Source of the DNA: Stutzerimonas azotifigens DSM 17556
GTDB lineage: Bacteria; Pseudomonadota; Gammaproteobacteria; Pseudomonadales; Pseudomonadaceae
NCBI RefSeq assembly: GCF_000425625.1
Contig: NZ_KE384408.1
Coordinates: forward strand, 174,382 to 238,381
Length of the DNA stretch: 64,000 bases
Direction: 5' to 3'
The translations under genes and the position numbers were made by a program. Numbering within the stretch: the first letter of the stretch is position 1; each line of letters begins with the position of its first letter. Below the pieces are notes generated by a model. The model had not been told where the DNA came from, searched no databases, and was given only the letters and a program-made list of their open reading frames with translations. Positions 1 through 8,002 of this stretch are shown piece after piece.

Positions 1-34
1 CTCCCACAAGAGCAGGCGGTGCTGCACCGGGCCC

Positions 35-59
35 TGTGGGAGGCGCGCCCTCGCGGCGA
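35..59 (+). repeat. REP-like repeat fragment
   Basis: A GC-rich element (core GTGGGAGGCGCGCCCTCGCG) lies in the non-coding DNA before the first gene. The same 24 bases recur in reverse orientation at 4755-4778, so this is a dispersed extragenic repeat. A related CCTCCCACAAAAG stretch at 110-123 suggests a degenerate second copy in inverted orientation. Repeats of this style are common between Pseudomonas genes; no function can be read from the sequence. Confidence 0.6.
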
Positions 60-170
60 TTGCAGGCCGTAGGCCTGCCTGAGGATCAAGAGCATCACAC
101 CCCGGGGTCGGGCCTCCCACAAAAGTGGCCCATCCTACGTTTTGCCTCATCACAACATTGAGGGCATCCC

Positions 171-1607
171 ATGCACACCAACACCAGTTGGCTGATCCGC
201 AACGCCAGCGCCATTCTCACCGGCCTGTCCGGTGACCAGGCGCGTCACGCCGGGCCGGACATCCGCGTCGTCGACGGCCGCATCGCCGCCCTCGGCACGC
301 TCGAACCGCAGGCGGGCGAGGCGGTCATCGACGCGCGCGACTGCGTGCTCTATCCGGCCTGGGTCAACACCCATCACCATCTGTTCCAGTCGCTGCTCAA
401 GGGTGAGCCGCGCGGCCTGGACCAGACGCTGACGCCCTGGCTGGCGGCCACGCCGTACCGCTTTCGCGGCGCCTTCGACGAGGACAGCTTCCGCCTGGCC
501 GCGCGTATCGGCCTGGTCGAACTGGTGCGCTCGGGCTGTGGCACCGTGGCCGACCACCATTACCTGTACTACCCGGGCATGCCGTTCGACAGTGCGGCGA
601 TCCTCTTCGAGGAAGCCGAGGCGCTGGGCGTGCGCTTCGTGCTTTGCCGTGGTGGCGCGACCCAGACCCGCCAGCTCGAGGCCGAACTGCCGCAGGCGCT
701 GCGCCCCGAGCGTTTCGATGACTACCTGGCCGACGTCGAGCGGCTGGTCGCCGCCTACCACGAGCCGGCCGGCGACGCCCGGCGGCGGGTGGTGATGGCG
801 CCGACCACCGCGCTGCATTCCACCACCCCCGAGCAGCTGCGTGAGACGGCCAGGACCGCGCGTCGCCTGGGCATCCGCCTGCACAGCCATCTCTCGGAGA
901 CCGTCGACTACCTGGATGCGGCGCGCGCCAGGTTCGGCATGACCCCGGTGCAGTTCTGCGCCGAGCAGGAATGGATCGGCCCGGACGTCTGGTTCGCCCA
1001 TCTGGTCAAGCTGCTGCCCGAGGAGATCCGCCTGCTCGGCGAGAGTCGCAGCGGCATCGCCAGTTGCCCGCAGAGCAACGGTCGCCTGGGCAGCGGCATC
1101 GCCGACCTGCCGGCGTTGGATGCGGCCGGTGTCACTGTCTCGCTGGGCGTCGATGGCGCCGCCTCCAACGAGGCCGCCGACATGCTCTCGGAAACCCATG
1201 CCGCCTGGCTGCTGCAGCGGGCGCGCAAGGGCGAGCGGGCGCAGCCGCGCTATGCCGGCGGCGAGTTTGAGGGCGGCGCCGATGCGGCCCGCATCGAGGA
1301 CGTGCTGCGCTGGGGCACGGCCGGTGGCGCACGGGTGCTCGGGCTCGACGCGGTCGGCACGCTGACGGTAGGCCAGGCGGCGGACCTGGCGATCTACCGG
1401 CTCGACGACCCGCGCTATTTCGGGCTGCACGACCCGGCCATCGGGCCCATCGCCAGCGGCGGCCGTGCGCACCTGCAGGCGCTGCTGGTGGGCGGACGCA
1501 AGGTGGTCGAGGACGATTGCATCCCGGGGCTGGACATGGCCGAACTGGGGCGGCAGGCGCAGGCGGCGGTGGCGCGTCTGAAGGCGCGGGCCGAGGCGCT
1601 GGCTTGA
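171..1607 (+). CDS. 8-oxoguanine deaminase (amidohydrolase superfamily)
   Basis: A 478-residue cytosolic metal-dependent deaminase of the amidohydrolase superfamily (AtzB/TrzN/guanine-deaminase-like group). Zinc-binding and catalytic features visible: the NTHHHLFQ motif (His68-70), HSHLSE near residue 238, a WFAHLVK His near 273, and the GVDGAASNE segment with Asp328. The sequence around NTHHHLFQSLLKG and SCPQSNGRLGSGI matches my memory of the Pseudomonas 8-oxoguanine deaminase group (PA0142 type), which converts 8-oxoguanine to uric acid. Length is normal for the family. The next gene, on the opposite strand, encodes a Tsx-like nucleoside porin, which fits purine salvage. Substrate assignment within this superfamily is easily wrong; hydroxyatrazine-type or other aminopurine deamination is the main alternative. 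Confidence 0.75.
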   Translation: MHTNTSWLIRNASAILTGLSGDQARHAGPDIRVVDGRIAALGTLEPQAGEAVIDARDCVLYPAWVNTHHHLFQSLLKGEPRGLDQTLTPWLAATPYRFRGAFDEDSFRLAARIGLVELVRSGCGTVADHHYLYYPGMPFDSAAILFEEAEALGVRFVLCRGGATQTRQLEAELPQALRPERFDDYLADVERLVAAYHEPAGDARRRVVMAPTTALHSTTPEQLRETARTARRLGIRLHSHLSETVDYLDAARARFGMTPVQFCAEQEWIGPDVWFAHLVKLLPEEIRLLGESRSGIASCPQSNGRLGSGIADLPALDAAGVTVSLGVDGAASNEAADMLSETHAAWLLQRARKGERAQPRYAGGEFEGGADAARIEDVLRWGTAGGARVLGLDAVGTLTVGQAADLAIYRLDDPRYFGLHDPAIGPIASGGRAHLQALLVGGRKVVEDDCIPGLDMAELGRQAQAAVARLKARAEALA

Positions 1608-1754
1608 ACCGGGTTCGTCAGGCCGGGTTGGCCGAAGGCGACGGTCGGGCGGGTATGCCGTCCGCGAGAGCAGGGCGAGCCGGCTGAAAAAGAATGGCGG
1701 CATTGCCTGGCAGTGCCGCCGAAATCGATGCGTGATTCAGGAGAGGTATCGCAG

Positions 1755-1779
1755 CCGCCGCCCTGGAGCCGGGCGGCGG
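1755..1779. terminator. Strong hairpin between convergent genes
   Basis: CCGCCGCCC at 1755-1763 pairs perfectly with GGGCGGCGG at 1771-1779 across a 7-base loop. It sits eight bases beyond the stop of the leftward porin gene and about 150 bases after the rightward deaminase. Neither side has a clear T-run, so it may be a bidirectional transcription stop or an RNA-stabilising hairpin rather than a classic intrinsic terminator. Confidence 0.5.
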
Positions 1780-1786
1780 GATCGTC

Positions 1787-2575
1787 TTAGAAGTGCGCTT
1801 TGACGATGAAGTTGGTGACGTTGTTGTCGGTGTTGAAGGCACTGCTGTCTTCGATGCCGTACTTGTTCGACCAGTAGTCGTACTCGATACCGACGTAGAG
1901 CGTGCCCGGGGTGTAGTCCAGGGCCTTGCCCAGGTCATACTTGACCTGCGGGTTGATGTGCAGGTTCTTGGCGAGGTAGTCGCCCTTGGCCTTGGAGCCC
2001 TTGTCATTGACTACCCAGTCGATGTAGCCGTCGAACAGGATGTCGGACTTGCCGACCGGAATGGTGATGGCCCAGGTGGGAGTGATCTGCCACTGGCCGC
2101 CCGGCTTGCCGGTGATGCCGTCGGGCTTGCGGTAGTAGGTGTTGATGGCCAGGCGATCGAAGCCGGGCACTTCCAGGTCCACCGCCGGGCCGAGCAGGTA
2201 GTTGCGGTTGCGGTCTTCGCCACGCTCGTAGGTAGCCGAGAGCAGCACGTCCTTGATGGGGCCGAAGGAAAGGTCGGCACCGGTGATCTTGCCGAACGAC
2301 AGCCGCGGGCTGAACTCGCCGTAGTAGGTGTGGCCATCGTTCCCGGACAGGCCGTTGTACCACTTGTTGTCGACGAACAGGAACATGTCGCCCCAGGTCC
2401 AGCCGCTGGCATGTTCGAAGGTGATGGTCTGCTGGATCTCGCCAGCATCGACCGCGAAATTCTTGCCGTACAGGTAAGTCAGGCTGTTGTTCTGCCAAAG
2501 CATCGGGGCGGCCATCGCCTGGCCTGCGAGCATCAAGCCGCCCGCAAGCGCGGCGGTGGTCAGAATGCGTTTCAT
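1787..2575 (-). CDS. Tsx/OmpK-like nucleoside-specific outer membrane channel
   Basis: A 262-residue outer membrane beta-barrel protein of the Tsx/OmpK (Channel_Tsx) family, which lets nucleosides and related solutes cross the outer membrane. I place the start at the ATG giving MKRILTTAALAGG: it has a good GGAG ribosome site ten bases upstream and begins a typical signal peptide cleaved after AMA (about residue 21). The mature part shows alternating aromatic beta-strands (SLTYLYGKNF, GDMFLFVDNKWYNG, DYWSNKYG) and ends in Phe, as barrel proteins require for assembly. A longer frame reaching 2629 adds 18 residues that would spoil the signal peptide. It converges on the purine deaminase gene, consistent with, but not proof of, a shared role in purine uptake. 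Confidence 0.82.
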   Translation of the reverse strand: MKRILTTAALAGGLMLAGQAMAAPMLWQNNSLTYLYGKNFAVDAGEIQQTITFEHASGWTWGDMFLFVDNKWYNGLSGNDGHTYYGEFSPRLSFGKITGADLSFGPIKDVLLSATYERGEDRNRNYLLGPAVDLEVPGFDRLAINTYYRKPDGITGKPGGQWQITPTWAITIPVGKSDILFDGYIDWVVNDKGSKAKGDYLAKNLHINPQVKYDLGKALDYTPGTLYVGIEYDYWSNKYGIEDSSAFNTDNNVTNFIVKAHF

Positions 2576-2990
2576 CGGTGTGAGCTCCTGTTGCGTTATG
2601 TGTGCTTGATTTCTTGGCCAAACGGTCAAGCTAACGAACCATTAGCAAGACCTGCGCCAATCGTTGGCGCTTCGCTTTGGCTCTTGTATTTCATTAGAAA
2701 ATCAGTGGTTTAGTGTACTGTTTGGGCGGCTTGGGCGCTTCGTCCGGATAGCTCTTCGTTTCAGTCGCCCCAAAAAAAGCTGACTGGGCCGACAATCGCT
2801 CCAAATTGATGCATCCAATCGGGCGCGCATATGGCTACAGACGCGAACACAGCACGGCTGCGGACGTCATCCGTGCCTTTTCTTTACATACCGATCCCGC
2901 CTCGGGTGGACCTGTCGTGCAGGTTTACATACCTTTGCAGGCGACAGGTCGTGGTGTCGTACCCGCCAAGCACACGAAGGAGCACATCCA
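2576..2990. promoter_or_regulatory. Divergent intergenic region (porin / rmuC)
   Basis: These 415 bases separate the divergent porin and rmuC genes and must hold both promoters. A perfect palindrome GCGCCAA-TCG-TTGGCGC lies at 2654-2670, about 80 bases upstream of the porin start; it could be an operator. An AT-rich stretch around 2685-2715 is a plausible promoter. Near rmuC there is a direct repeat TTTACATACC (2883 and about 2924) and a small ACCTG/CAGGT stem between the copies. No gene is evident. Confidence 0.5.
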
Positions 2991-4577
2991 ATGATGCCGA
3001 TTTCGCCTCTGGCCCTCGTGGGAAGCGGGTTTCTGCTCGTCGCCTGCCTCGCCTTCGGGCTGCTCTGGCAGGGCCTGCGGCTGCGCGAGCTGCGTGCCGC
3101 GCTGGCGGCCGGCCGTGACCAGCTCGACCGCCAGGCCCTGCTGCTCGAGCAGCAGGCGGCGGAAAGCCGCGAGCTGCATTCCGCGGTACGCGCCGAGCGG
3201 GCGCACGTCGAGCAGCTGGAGCGGCAGCTGGACTACGCGCGCGACGAGGCCATGACCCTGCGCCAGCAGCTGCAGCGCCAGCAGGAGCAGGTCGCCGAGG
3301 CGCGCAGCCAGGCCGAGGCGGCCAAGGCCCAGCGGCTGCAGCTGGTCGAGCAGCACGAGGAGTTGCGCCAGGCCCATGCGCGCCTGTGCGAGCAGCACGA
3401 GAGCCTGCAGCAGCGACATGCGCAGAAGGCCGAGGAGCACGCCACCCTGGCCAGCACGCTGGAGCAGAAGGAGCGGCATTTCGCCGAGCAGCAGCAGTTG
3501 CTCAAGGACAGCCGCGAGCAGCTCAAGCTGGAATTCGAACAGCTCGCCGGACAGATCTTCGAAGCCAAGGGCCAGGCCTTCTCGCAGCACAGCCAGCAGT
3601 CGCTCGACGCGCTGCTCAAGCCCTTCCGCGAGCAGATCGAGGGCTTCCGCAGCAAGGTCGAGGACATCCACCACAAGGACGTGCAGCAGCAGGCGGCGCT
3701 GATCCAGGAGCTGTCGCACCTCAAGGAGCTCAACCGGCAGATCACCCAGGAGGCGCACGACCTCAGCACCGCGCTCAGGGGGCAGAAGAAGATGCAGGGC
3801 AACTGGGGCGAGCTGATCCTGGAGAACGTGCTGGAGCGGTCCGGACTGGTACGCGGGCGCGACTTCGAGCGCGAGGTGAGCATCGACGGCGAGGACGGCC
3901 GCCGCCGGCCGGACGCCATCGTCTACCTGCCGCAGGGCAAGCACCTGATCATCGACGCCAAGGTCTCGCTCAACGCCTACACCCGCTACGTCAACGCCGA
4001 GGACGAGGCCGAGCGGCGCATCGCCCTGGCCGAGCACGTGTCCGCCTTCGGCCAGCGTATCCGCGAACTGGCCGATCGCGACTACCACGCGCTGCCGGGG
4101 CTCAAGGCGCCGGAAATGGTGTTCATGTTCGTGCCCATCGAGTCGGCCTTCGTCGAGGCGCTGAAGGCGGACGAGACGCTGTTCCAGAAGGCCATCGAAC
4201 GCAACGTGCTGGTGGCCACGCCAACCACCCTGCTGACCAGCCTGAACATCGTCCGCCAGCTGTGGCGCTTCGAGGACCAGAACCGCCACACCGCCGAGCT
4301 GGCCGACCGCGCGGCGAAGGTCTACGACAAGCTGCGCACCTTCCTCGGCAGCATGGACGGCGTCGGCAAGAGCCTGGAGAAGGCGCAGGAGGCCTACCGC
4401 AAGGCCTGCGACCAGTTGGTCAGTGGCCGCGGCAACCTGGTCAAGCAGGTCAACGACTTCCGCCAGCTGGGCGTGGCGGTCAAGGGCGAGATCGCCGAGG
4501 AATGGATCGACCGGGCGGAGCTGGAGCTCGGGTTCGCCGGCGCGCCGGAAGGGGTGAGGGTGCTCGAACGGGAGTGA
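2991..4577 (+). CDS. rmuC: DNA recombination protein RmuC
   Basis: A 528-residue RmuC-family protein, linked in E. coli to limiting recombination at inverted repeats; the biochemical role remains poorly defined. Residues about 7-27 form one N-terminal membrane segment, followed by a long Glu/Gln/Arg-rich coiled coil (about 30-200). The conserved RmuC domain follows, with the NWGELILENVLERSGL and RRRPDAIVYLP segments and the LIIDAKVSLNAY motif whose Asp and Lys resemble a PD-(D/E)XK nuclease core. The start ATG has an AAGGAG site nine bases upstream; a second ATG immediately follows. It stands alone on its strand. Length and domain order are normal. Confidence 0.92.
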   Translation: MMPISPLALVGSGFLLVACLAFGLLWQGLRLRELRAALAAGRDQLDRQALLLEQQAAESRELHSAVRAERAHVEQLERQLDYARDEAMTLRQQLQRQQEQVAEARSQAEAAKAQRLQLVEQHEELRQAHARLCEQHESLQQRHAQKAEEHATLASTLEQKERHFAEQQQLLKDSREQLKLEFEQLAGQIFEAKGQAFSQHSQQSLDALLKPFREQIEGFRSKVEDIHHKDVQQQAALIQELSHLKELNRQITQEAHDLSTALRGQKKMQGNWGELILENVLERSGLVRGRDFEREVSIDGEDGRRRPDAIVYLPQGKHLIIDAKVSLNAYTRYVNAEDEAERRIALAEHVSAFGQRIRELADRDYHALPGLKAPEMVFMFVPIESAFVEALKADETLFQKAIERNVLVATPTTLLTSLNIVRQLWRFEDQNRHTAELADRAAKVYDKLRTFLGSMDGVGKSLEKAQEAYRKACDQLVSGRGNLVKQVNDFRQLGVAVKGEIAEEWIDRAELELGFAGAPEGVRVLERE

Positions 4578-4987
4578 GGGGCGGTCGCCTGCTGCCGTAC
4601 GGCGCTGCGGTGCCAGGTTCGCGGCCAAGGCCGCTCCTACGAAAAGCCCGTGTGCCTGTGCCGCGCGGGAGCGGTCTTGACCGCCATTCCCTTCTCCCAC
4701 GGGAGAAGGTGGCCTGCAGGGCCGGATGAGGGCACTGCGCTTGGGCCAGCGTTGTCGCCGCGAGGGCGCGCCTCCCACGAGGCCCCGCGCCGTGCCGCAG
4801 CGTCCGCTCCTACAGGTGTCGCAGCTACAGGCCGCGCGGGGCGCTTTTCCCTTCTCCCCACGGGAGAAGGTGGCCCGCAGGGCCGGATGAGGGGGCCGCG
4901 GGCTTCCAGAAAATGTGGGAGCGGTGTTGACTGCGAGCGGACCTGACGTCGCTATCCGCGGCCAAGGCCGCTCCTACGCAGCCGGGA
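4578..4987. repeat. Repeat-rich intergenic region, no gene
   Basis: This 410-base gap is built from dispersed repeats. GCGGCCAAGGCCGCTCCTAC occurs twice in direct orientation (4621-4640 and 4958-4977). Two copies of a ~46-bp element (TTCTCCC-CGGGAGAAGGTGGC followed by GCAGGGCCGGATGAGGG) lie at 4687-4732 and 4845-4893; the same element recurs at 10821, 11021, 11214, 11411 and 23190. A reverse copy of the repeat at window position 35 lies at 4755-4778. The CTCCC/GGGAG part forms a hairpin. Open frames across it are by-products of high GC. Confidence 0.75.
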
Positions 4988-5641
4988 TTACAGGTAGGTG
5001 AACACCGTCTCCGCCGGCAGGCGCGACTTCGGCAGGCCGGCGTTGAAGTCGGCTTCGCCGCGGTAGCCCAGCGAGACCATCACCACGCTGGTCAGGCCCT
5101 GTTCGCGCAGGCCGAGTTCGAGGTCCAGGGCGCGGTGGTCGATGCCTTCCATCGGCGTGGCGTCGATGCCCTCGGCGGCGGCGCCGAGCAGCAGGGTGCC
5201 GAGCGCCAGGTACACCTGCTTCTCCATCCAGTGCTGCAGGTCCTTGTATTCGTAGCGGTGCAGGGTGACGTAGCCGTTGCGGGTGGCCTGCTGGCCGGCG
5301 CGTGCCTCGGGCTTGGCGAAGCGGCCGTCGCGGGCTTCCTGCTCGAGCAGTGCCTCCAGGTGCTCGGGGGTCATGTCGACGCTGGCGCACAGCAGGATGA
5401 CGTACGAGGCATCGCGGATCTTCGGGGCGTTGTAGCTGAAGTTGCCCTGCGCACCCTTGGCCAGGCGCTCCTTGCCGGCGTCGCTGGAGGCGACGACGAA
5501 GTGCCAGGGCTGCGAGTTGACCGACGAGGGGCTGTGGCGCAGCAGCTCCAGCAGCCCGTCGATGGTTTCCTGCGGCACCTTGCGGGCGGGGTCGTAGGCT
5601 TTGGTGGCGTAGCGCGTCTTGGCGGCGGCCAGAAGGTTCAT
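4988..5641 (-). CDS. nfsB: Oxygen-insensitive NAD(P)H nitroreductase NfsB
   Basis: A 217-residue FMN-dependent cytosolic flavoprotein that reduces nitroaromatics and quinones with NAD(P)H. It closely follows E. coli NfsB: an N-terminal RYATKAYD segment, the FMN-binding SPSSVNSQPWHFVVAS motif (about 37-53), the GNFSYNAPKIRDAS segment, KQVYLALGTLLLGAAAEGIDATPMEG, and the C-terminal LPKSRLP. Length matches the family (217). The start has a GGAGAG site. It is transcribed leftward just downstream of a quinone oxidoreductase gene on the same strand (57-base gap), so the two may be co-expressed as a redox-detoxification pair. Confidence 0.9.
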   Translation of the reverse strand: MNLLAAAKTRYATKAYDPARKVPQETIDGLLELLRHSPSSVNSQPWHFVVASSDAGKERLAKGAQGNFSYNAPKIRDASYVILLCASVDMTPEHLEALLEQEARDGRFAKPEARAGQQATRNGYVTLHRYEYKDLQHWMEKQVYLALGTLLLGAAAEGIDATPMEGIDHRALDLELGLREQGLTSVVMVSLGYRGEADFNAGLPKSRLPAETVFTYL

Positions 5642-5698
5642 CGCGGTCTCTCCATGCGGGTTGATGAATCGAAAGAACGAGGCTGAGGCCTGATCGGC

Positions 5699-6706
5699 TC
5701 AGAAGCCTTCCAGCACCACCTTGCCCCGCGAGCGACCGCTCTCGATCAGGGCGTGGGCGCGGCGCAGGTTGGCCGCCTCGATGGTGCCGTAGTGTTCGCC
5801 GAGGGTGGTCTTCAGCGTGCCCTGCTCGATCAGCTCAGATATCCGTTGCAGCAGTTCGTGCTGGCTGATCATGTCCGGCGTCTGGAACAGCGAGCGGGTG
5901 AACATCAGCTCCCAGTGCAGCGACAGGCTCTTGCGCTTGAGCGGCATGGCGTCGAGCTGTGCCGGGTCGTCGATCAGCGCCAGCCGGCCCTGCGGCCGCA
6001 GCACCTCGATCAGCTGCGGATAGTGCAGGTCGGTGTGGGTCAGGCTCGCCACCTGGTCGACGTAATCGATGCCGAGCTTCTGCAACTGCGGCGCCAGCGG
6101 CTGGCCGTGGTCGATCACCTGGTGCGCGCCGAGCCCCTGTACCCATTCGCGGGTTTCCGCGCGCGAAGCGGTGCCGATCACCGTCAGCCCGGTGAGCCGG
6201 CGAGCCAGTTGGGTGAGAATGGAGCCGACGCCGCCGGCCGCGCCGACGATCAGCAGGCGCTCGCCCTGGCCGGCGCCTTCGCGATTGCCGAGGCGGTCGA
6301 ACAGCAGTTCCCAGGCGGTGATCGAGGTCAGCGGCAGGGCCGCCGCCTGGGCGAAGTCGAGGCGGGCCGGCTTGCGCCCGACGATGCGCTCGTCGACCGC
6401 CTGGAACTGCGCGTAGCTGCCCTGGCGGGTGAGGTCGCCTGCGTAGAAGACCTCGTCGCCGACCTTGAACAGGCTGACGTCGGCACCCACTGCGCCGACC
6501 ACCCCGGCGGCGTCCCAGCCCAGCACCCGCGGCGTTTCGGTCGGCGAGCCCCTGCGCACCTTGGTGTCGACCGGGTTCACCGAGATGGCGCGCACTTCCA
6601 CCAGCAGGTCGCGCGGGCCCGGCTCGGGGGTGGGCAGCTCGAGGTCGACCAGGGCGTTCGGATCTTCGATGGGCAGGCCGTGCTGGGTGTAGGCGATGGC
6701 TTTCAT
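5699..6706 (-). CDS. Zinc-type NADPH:quinone oxidoreductase (MDR family)
   Basis: A 335-residue medium-chain dehydrogenase/reductase of the quinone-oxidoreductase (zinc-binding alcohol dehydrogenase family, ZADH-like) group. The N-terminal GroES-like fold carries VNPVDTKVRRG; the Rossmann domain carries GAAGGVGSILTQLA for NADPH binding. The usual zinc-ligand cysteines of true alcohol dehydrogenases are absent, as in quinone reductases. The start at MKAIAYTQHG has a GAGGAA site; the frame stays open upstream but that part overlaps the divergent LysR gene. Family members of this length are often called YogA/ZADH-type. Divergent LysR at 6809 is the likely regulator. Confidence 0.82.
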   Translation of the reverse strand: MKAIAYTQHGLPIEDPNALVDLELPTPEPGPRDLLVEVRAISVNPVDTKVRRGSPTETPRVLGWDAAGVVGAVGADVSLFKVGDEVFYAGDLTRQGSYAQFQAVDERIVGRKPARLDFAQAAALPLTSITAWELLFDRLGNREGAGQGERLLIVGAAGGVGSILTQLARRLTGLTVIGTASRAETREWVQGLGAHQVIDHGQPLAPQLQKLGIDYVDQVASLTHTDLHYPQLIEVLRPQGRLALIDDPAQLDAMPLKRKSLSLHWELMFTRSLFQTPDMISQHELLQRISELIEQGTLKTTLGEHYGTIEAANLRRAHALIESGRSRGKVVLEGF

Positions 6707-6808
6707 TGCGGTTCCTCGCAAAGGGACGGGAAGACGAAGCATGCTCGGCGCTCGCGCTTTTTGCATAAAGAGGCAAAATCGGACATCACTTTCTCGCTGG
6801 GAATGAAA

Positions 6809-7768
6809 ATGATCCGGATCGACGACCTCGCCCTGTTCGTCCGCTCGGCGGCGCTGGGCAGCTTTTCCAACGCCGCGCGGGAGGTCGACCTGCTGCCCGG
6901 GCAGGTCAGTGCCGCGATCCAGCGGCTCGAGCGCGAGCTGGACATCCGTCTGTTCGCCCGTTCCACCCGCAGCCTGCGGCTGACTTCCGAGGGCGAGCAG
7001 TACCTGCCCTATGCCCGCGAGGTGCTGGAGACGCTGCGCGAAGGGCACGAACGTCTGCGCCGGGAAAGCCCGGAACTACAGGGCATGCTGCTGATCGCCG
7101 CGCCCTCGGACTTCGGCCGCAACCAGCTGCTGCCCTGGCTGGTGGAGTTCCGCGCGCTGCACCCGCGGCTGAAGATGCGCTTCTTCCTCTCCGACCAGGT
7201 GGCCGACATCTTCCGCGATCCGGTGGACGTCGCCATCCGCTACGGGCGCATGGAGGATGCCAGCTTCATCGCGCTGCCGCTGGCTCCGGAGAACCGCCGG
7301 GTGCTGGTCGCCTCGCCGGACTACCTGGCACGCCACGGCCGGCCGGCTTCGCTGGAGGATCTGCCGGGGCATGCCTGCCTGGTCTACCTGCTGCACGGCC
7401 GCGCCTACGACAAATGGGTGTTCGAGGAACAGGGGCGGCGCCGGGTGGTCTCGGTGACGGGCACGCTGCTCAGCGATGACGCCGACGTGGTGCGTCGCTG
7501 GGCGCTGGCCGGGCAGGGCATCGCCTACAAGTCGTGGCTGGACGTGAGCGACGACGTGGCCGCCGGGCGCCTGGAAGTGGTGCTGCAGGCCTCGATTGGC
7601 GAGGCGCTGCCGCTGCACCTGGTCTGCCCGCACCGCCGCCAGTATTCGCCGGCGATCCAGCAGCTGCACGCGCTGCTGCGCGAGCGCTGCGCCGCGCTGA
7701 CGGCGGGCTGGCCGGCCTGCGAGGCGCCCGGTTGCCGTCCAGGCGCGGCGCGTTCTGCGGTAACCTAG
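6809..7768 (+). CDS. LysR-family transcriptional regulator
   Basis: A 319-residue LysR-type regulator. The N-terminal winged helix-turn-helix (IRIDDLALFVRSAALGSFSN, then AIQRLERELDIRLFARSTR, residues about 3-60) is followed by the periplasmic-binding-like effector domain. Two ATGs compete (6803 and 6809); GGGA at 6800-6803 suits the second. The C-terminus has an extra ~25 residues rich in Ala/Gly/Cys that look like non-conserved extension. It is divergent from the quinone oxidoreductase with a ~100-bp shared promoter region, the classic layout of a LysR gene and its target. Confidence 0.85.
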   Translation: MIRIDDLALFVRSAALGSFSNAAREVDLLPGQVSAAIQRLERELDIRLFARSTRSLRLTSEGEQYLPYAREVLETLREGHERLRRESPELQGMLLIAAPSDFGRNQLLPWLVEFRALHPRLKMRFFLSDQVADIFRDPVDVAIRYGRMEDASFIALPLAPENRRVLVASPDYLARHGRPASLEDLPGHACLVYLLHGRAYDKWVFEEQGRRRVVSVTGTLLSDDADVVRRWALAGQGIAYKSWLDVSDDVAAGRLEVVLQASIGEALPLHLVCPHRRQYSPAIQQLHALLRERCAALTAGWPACEAPGCRPGAARSAVT

Positions 7769-8002
7769 GCCGCCCCGGTTCGCCGGCCATGTGCGTGCCG
7801 AGGTTCGGGCTATGCTGGGTGCCGGTGGAGTACGGGCTGCTGCGCAGCGAGCGCTGACCGTCGCGAGGCGCGTGAAGGATCTCTGGCCGCGCGGCAGCGC
7901 TCCGCCTATCCTGTCTCGATCCGAACCACCGGTGCGGCCGACCTGACCGGCCCGCACCTCCCCGCAGCCGGCATGCTGTGCCGATAACGAGTTTTCTCGG
8001 AC

